Positions 59,783-64,000 of a DNA stretch of 64,000 bases are shown piece after piece. The first letter of the stretch is position 1; every line of letters begins with the position of its first letter. The DNA comes from Corvus cornix cornix. Its lineage: Eukaryota; Chordata; Aves; Passeriformes; Corvidae. A model generated the notes under the pieces. It saw only the letters and a list, made by a program, of their open reading frames with translations, did no database searches and was not told the DNA's origin. The translations under genes and the position numbers were made by a program. The stretch covers positions 73,515,248-73,579,247 of the forward strand of contig NC_046357.1 in NCBI RefSeq assembly GCF_000738735.6, given 5' to 3'.

Positions 59783-60459
59783 TGTGCTGGTTTGGGCAAT
59801 TTTGGAGGAAAATATCCTCTGGTAGAGGGCAGGTTACAACCAGCCCTCCCCCACCAGGTTCAGGAAAAAAATGAATTTTCCTCGAAGGAAAGTGAAAAAG
59901 ATAAAACCTATTTATTTAACAAACACACAGAAAAAGGATAATAATGCTAAATACTCAAACCTCTTGCTGTGGAGAGAAACCTGGGAGGATTTCAGAGTCA
60001 TTCCTTAGGTTTAGTCTCCCTCCTCCTCCTTGGAGCTGGGTCAGTGTGGGCCCACCTCCAGGGTCTTGGTGGAAAATTCTCCCGATGTGTCCTGATGTTG
60101 AAACAGCCCAGAAAAAGAAGAAGAGAAAAAACCAAAGTCCCAAGAAAACAAAGTTCAACTCTCCATCTCCCTCCAGATGAAAAAAGGGCCAAAAGCTTGA
60201 TGAAGAGCAAGCAGGGCGCTTCCTCTGCTCCTCTCGCTGTCGTAGGACGCAGAGGAGTCTCTGTAACTCTGTGTCCTTGAAAACAAACTCCTTTGAAGAG
60301 TTCACTCGGTTTTTTTTCCTCTCCCCCCTCTCAGGCTCATTTAAAGGCACAGAAAGGCACAAAATTAATTTCTGGGTATAGGACAGCGATATGGGATACA
60401 CATCATAAAGTCACCCCAAGACACTTGTGTAGCGCTAGAGAAATCCGCAGATATGAAGT
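59783..60459 (-). mobile_element. Solo LTR of an endogenous retrovirus (LTR family A, copy 2)
   Basis: Second copy of the LTR at 37040-37726. Shared blocks include the TGTGC(C/T)GGTTTGGGCA edge, CAACCAGCCCTCCCCCACCA, the AATAAA complement (59911-59916), TGTCCTTGAAAACAAACT and the TTTAAA box (60340-60345). Differences include missing bases in the middle of R and substitutions spread throughout, so the two copies are not a recent duplication. No retroviral genes are adjacent and no target duplication could be assigned. Confidence 0.82.
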
Positions 60460-63400
60460 GCAATGTGATTTCAGTAGCTGTTGAACACACAGATGCCCAT
60501 GACAAACTACATAGTCAATTATTTGCGTATCTTTAAATCTGCAATCTGATATTAATGCAAATTTTGAAAAACATCTCTGTTTGGTTTGTCGGTTGGTTGG
60601 TTTTTTAACTGGTTACACACTTGTTGCCATTTAAAAAATACCATAATAGCAATTTTTATCATTTTATCTCCTTTTCATTAGCAAACCTTATCACACACAG
60701 GTCAGAAGTTAGTTTCCAGAGTGGTAGTGGTGAGCATGTGATGTAATCAGGAGAAAACATTTGTGAGAAGAGGTTTCTCCAGAATTAAGAAAAGACTTGA
60801 CTAGATTTTCCCTAAAGTAAACTAAGAAAGCATTATTCCATTATTCTAAGGACAATTTTAGAAAAAAAAATTAGCCTTCTTAAGAAAATAAATATTTATA
60901 CCCAAACTTGTATTGAATGAAAAGTAACAAAGTTTCTAACCATGCTGGGGTTTTAATTTAAAGACAGTGATGTCCCAAGTGCTTTCAAAGGTCATGAAGC
61001 ATTCAAAGGTCACCAAAGTGCTCCTTGCCCAGCCTTCTGAGCTCACATATTTGGCTTTACTTCCAAAGCCAGCACCTTTATCTAAGCTACCCCTCTCTTT
61101 CAATGCTAGACAGATGCAGCAGATGTTTATCTGTGGTTAGTGGGGAGAGGAGATGGTCACAGAACATCGCAGTGCTCTCCCAGTGCCCCTGACAGGCACT
61201 GCTGAACTCTCCACAAGAGTTCAATCTCAGATGCAGGATGTGAAACGTTCTCTGTCCTGTAGCTGCTCTTGACTGCTTGGCTGAAAGGAGAGGGAGAGTG
61301 CTTTGTTACGAGCACACAGATGCTTTCCGAGCAGTCCTTTGATGACTTCGCTCTTAGATGCAATCAAAGGATGAAGTAAACCCTATAAACCTGTCCTGGC
61401 ACCATGTGGCAGAAGTGCATTCAGTGAAACACAATTGTAAGGCCTCACAAAGTATGTCAGTAGCACTGCCAAGTCATGCCAGGCAATATTTGCTTATGAT
61501 TCCAAATCCATTCCTTTAAATATGATATAACTTGAAGGGGAATTGGAGCAACTTCATTAACTAGTGCAGATTTCATAAGACTTTCTCACTGAAAGTACTT
61601 GACAAGGGTTTTTTTAAATGAAATTAATTATTTCTGTACTATAAAGAAAATGCACTTAATATCTGAGAGGTCTTTCAAAATGATTAAATCTAACAAGAAA
61701 TTATCATTGAAATACATTATTAAGAGCATTTCCTCCTAAGCACAAGTTGGTACAATATCACATTTATTTTATATGTAGCCTTCATCTGTAGCAACACAGA
61801 AAATATACACCATATGTTTGGAAAGAAAGGAAAAATAGCTGTAGGCAAAAACCTCCCATTTAACTTGACAGAGACCCAGATTTTGTTGGGTTTTTGTTTT
61901 CCCCAAATGGTCAAATGTTCCATATTCATGTACTTGCTTTCAACTGAAGCCTGAAATTTAGGTACATATTTCAGTTCACCACCTTTCTTCATTACTTTAT
62001 TGAGTGCTAATAAACTGAAGCAAAAATTATTAAAGTTTTTTAGGAAACCAACAAAGCTAGGAAAGCTTTACGGGCTTGCAATCGTAAAAATGAATCTGTT
62101 CATTTGGAAAGGATCCTCTTAGGGATGTTTGCTTCCTACATGTGCCTCGCAACATTACTGATTTAATAATACCCTAAAGATATCTCAGTTATTATCATGA
62201 AAGTATTTAAAGATGGTTATAAGATGATAATTTTCCTAATTATTCTGATACCAATTTTCTCTTTAAATTCACCTTCAAGCAAAAACATGACTTGCCTACT
62301 ATTTCAAACATAAAATATAATTTTCTTAGTCTGGTAAAAATGAAGAGGTTAATACGGGTTCAAAGAGATGTCTTCATTCTTTTCCAGGAAATGTGGCACT
62401 CACCTGGTCCCTCCATTTCTGCAAACTAAATAAACACTAAATAGTGTTTTGTTTCAAGTGAGAAGAGTCTTGGAAACCTTCTCATGTATCCCTCTCATTC
62501 ACCAAGAATGTCCCAGTGATTTTGTTTACAGACAATTCAGATTACAGACATGATTTAGACCTTGATCTTGCAGGCAGGACTCATAAAATAAATTAATTTA
62601 TCATTCACAGCAGCAGCAACAGCAGTGTCGTACCACAGGCTATATCCCCTAACGTCAACCTGTAGTCATAGGTCTGAAAGAAATTTCCAGTGCTTGAGAA
62701 AAAGGAAAATTATAGAATATGAACTAAGAACTGCTACTCTATTTTATTATTCTGCCAGATGTTAGTGTATTTCCAGCAGAAAAATGCATATGAATCAAAA
62801 TTAATGCAACGTCAGAACAAGTAATTAGTTAATTCTCTGTCTCCCTGTTTGCAAGGTTCCATATAATTTTTCTTAATTGCCACAGCATTACATTACTGAT
62901 TCACTGCATTTTATTAACTTAGCTGATCCACATGAATTTTGGTGCATGGAATAATATCTCTAAAAAAGGTCTATCAGGTATTTGGAAACCCATTCATGTC
63001 TCACATGAAAGGAATCCTGAACCCTCAGCCCTTCTGGTCTGAATTATTCTACCTCCTACACAAAACTAATTTATGAAAACAGATAAAAATGTCCACATTT
63101 GCATAGAACTCCAACTGACACGTAGATTTTCTTTTAAATTATGAGCTTGTTTTATAAAACTTCACATAAACGGGCATTCCTGCGTGCAACTCTTAGTGTA
63201 ATGAGCACACCTATATTTAAATTCTATAGCCCCAGACAGATTATAAAGGGCTATTTTCTTTAGAAGTGGAAACAAAGTGTAGCTTTAGTTATTAAAAGAA
63301 CAAAGAACAGAAGTAATACTTTGAGAAACTACTGATCTGTATCACTGCTGGAAGCATGTTTACATGTTCCAGCACTCTGTGCCCCATGTAGAGCTCATTT

Positions 63401-64000
63401 TATTCTGCAGTTTCCTCTATGTTTATGGGTAGCTCAGCATTCTTTTGTAACACCTTTCATCCACCTTCCCCTGCATAACACTTTTTACTGAAGGGGGATT
63501 GGACAAGTGTTGCCAAAAAAAAAAAAAAAAAAAAGAAAAAAAAGAGGTGCCACTGAAGCTTAAAAAATAATTATTAGGTTGGTGAGCATTAATAATTCTG
63601 GACAGCTCCAAGTGACACCATGTTCTGCTGCAGCAGAATGTTATGCTGTTGGAGGGTCAGCCCCCATACCAGAGGATGACATTGAATTAAAATCTCTACT
63701 CTTTTTAATTAAACTGTTGTGAAGATGGTGGATGCCTCATCTTACTTCAGGGTTAAATAGAGGTGTGTAATTATACTGTTCCACAGACCTAACATCAGGA
63801 CAAAACTAAATGATTTTAAAGTCATTCTGCAATGGTGTCGAACTATTTTACATGCAATGTACTGTATTTTCCTCTAATTAGTTGTGTAGCTAATAATAGC
63901 TAAAGTAATATAATTTATTCAAATCTAGTCACAGACCTCTGGCAGAATTCGGCAGATAAATTTGAAATTAGTTTAATATCACAGTCACCTGATTAAATTA
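60460..64000. other. Unique AT-rich sequence, about 3.5 kb
   Basis: No gene or transposon recognised. A 21-base A run is near 63516-63536. The motif-rich part at 61100-61380 is listed separately. Confidence 0.45.
61100..61380. promoter_or_regulatory. Candidate enhancer with E-box, GATA, RUNX and TCF/LEF motifs
   Basis: Two E-boxes CAGATG (61111-61116, 61120-61125) are followed by a GATA core (TATCT, 61128-61132) that overlaps a RUNX site TGTGGTTA (61132-61139). At 61335-61371, TCCTTTGAT and ATCAAAGGA form a perfect 9-bp inverted pair, and each arm is a TCF/LEF core. The stretch is repeat-free and less AT-rich than its flanks. Function is inferred from motifs only. Confidence 0.3.

Noticed and set aside
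37040..60459. One 23-kb provirus bounded by the two LTR A copies
   Set aside because: No gag, pol or env in between, the span is far too long, and it contains unrelated CR1s and another solo LTR.

Overview
This window looks like avian, most likely songbird, nuclear DNA. The main evidence is the repeats: at least a dozen pieces of the bird LINE CR1, several in the GC-rich form common in passerines, plus solo LTRs of endogenous retroviruses, set in AT-rich unique sequence. I found no protein-coding exon, rRNA, tRNA, CRISPR array or bacterial-style operon. It reads as a gene desert or the inside of a very long intron. Every long open frame is a repeat shadow or a chance frame in AT-rich DNA.

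Layout. 0-5.6 kb: a 5'-truncated CR1 with reverse-transcriptase remains (321-1480, plus) and a younger CR1 tail (3465-3855, minus). 5.6-5.9 kb: a (TTCCC)n tract. 6-16.4 kb: unique DNA with two enhancer-like blocks (about 7.57-7.96 and 11.69-11.96 kb). 16.4-16.8 kb: a minus-strand solo LTR. 17.2 kb: a compound (ATT)n(GTT)n repeat. 20.1 kb: an old CR1. 29.1-30.8 kb: a long (GAAAAA)n tract inside GATA-type repeats, directly against a CR1 3' end. 34-35.3 kb: two minus-strand LTRs, one with three 41-bp repeats in its U3. 37.0-37.7 and 59.8-60.5 kb: two related LTRs in the same orientation. 40.8-41.1 kb: an LTR related to the 16.4 kb copy, but inverted and with a clear 6-bp target duplication. 45.7-50.9 kb: a cluster of five CR1 pieces ending in a G-rich 22-bp minisatellite. 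53.5-54.5 kb: a probable plus-strand LTR. 61.1-61.4 kb: a block with E-box, GATA, RUNX and inverted TCF/LEF motifs.

No genes act together here. The biology is retrotransposon insertion and decay, simple-repeat expansion and possible cis-regulatory elements. I did not find a convincing new biological system. The items most worth checking are the U3 triplication, the G-rich minisatellite, the nested purine tract and the 61 kb motif block. All similarities and boundaries were judged by eye; no alignment or database search was run.
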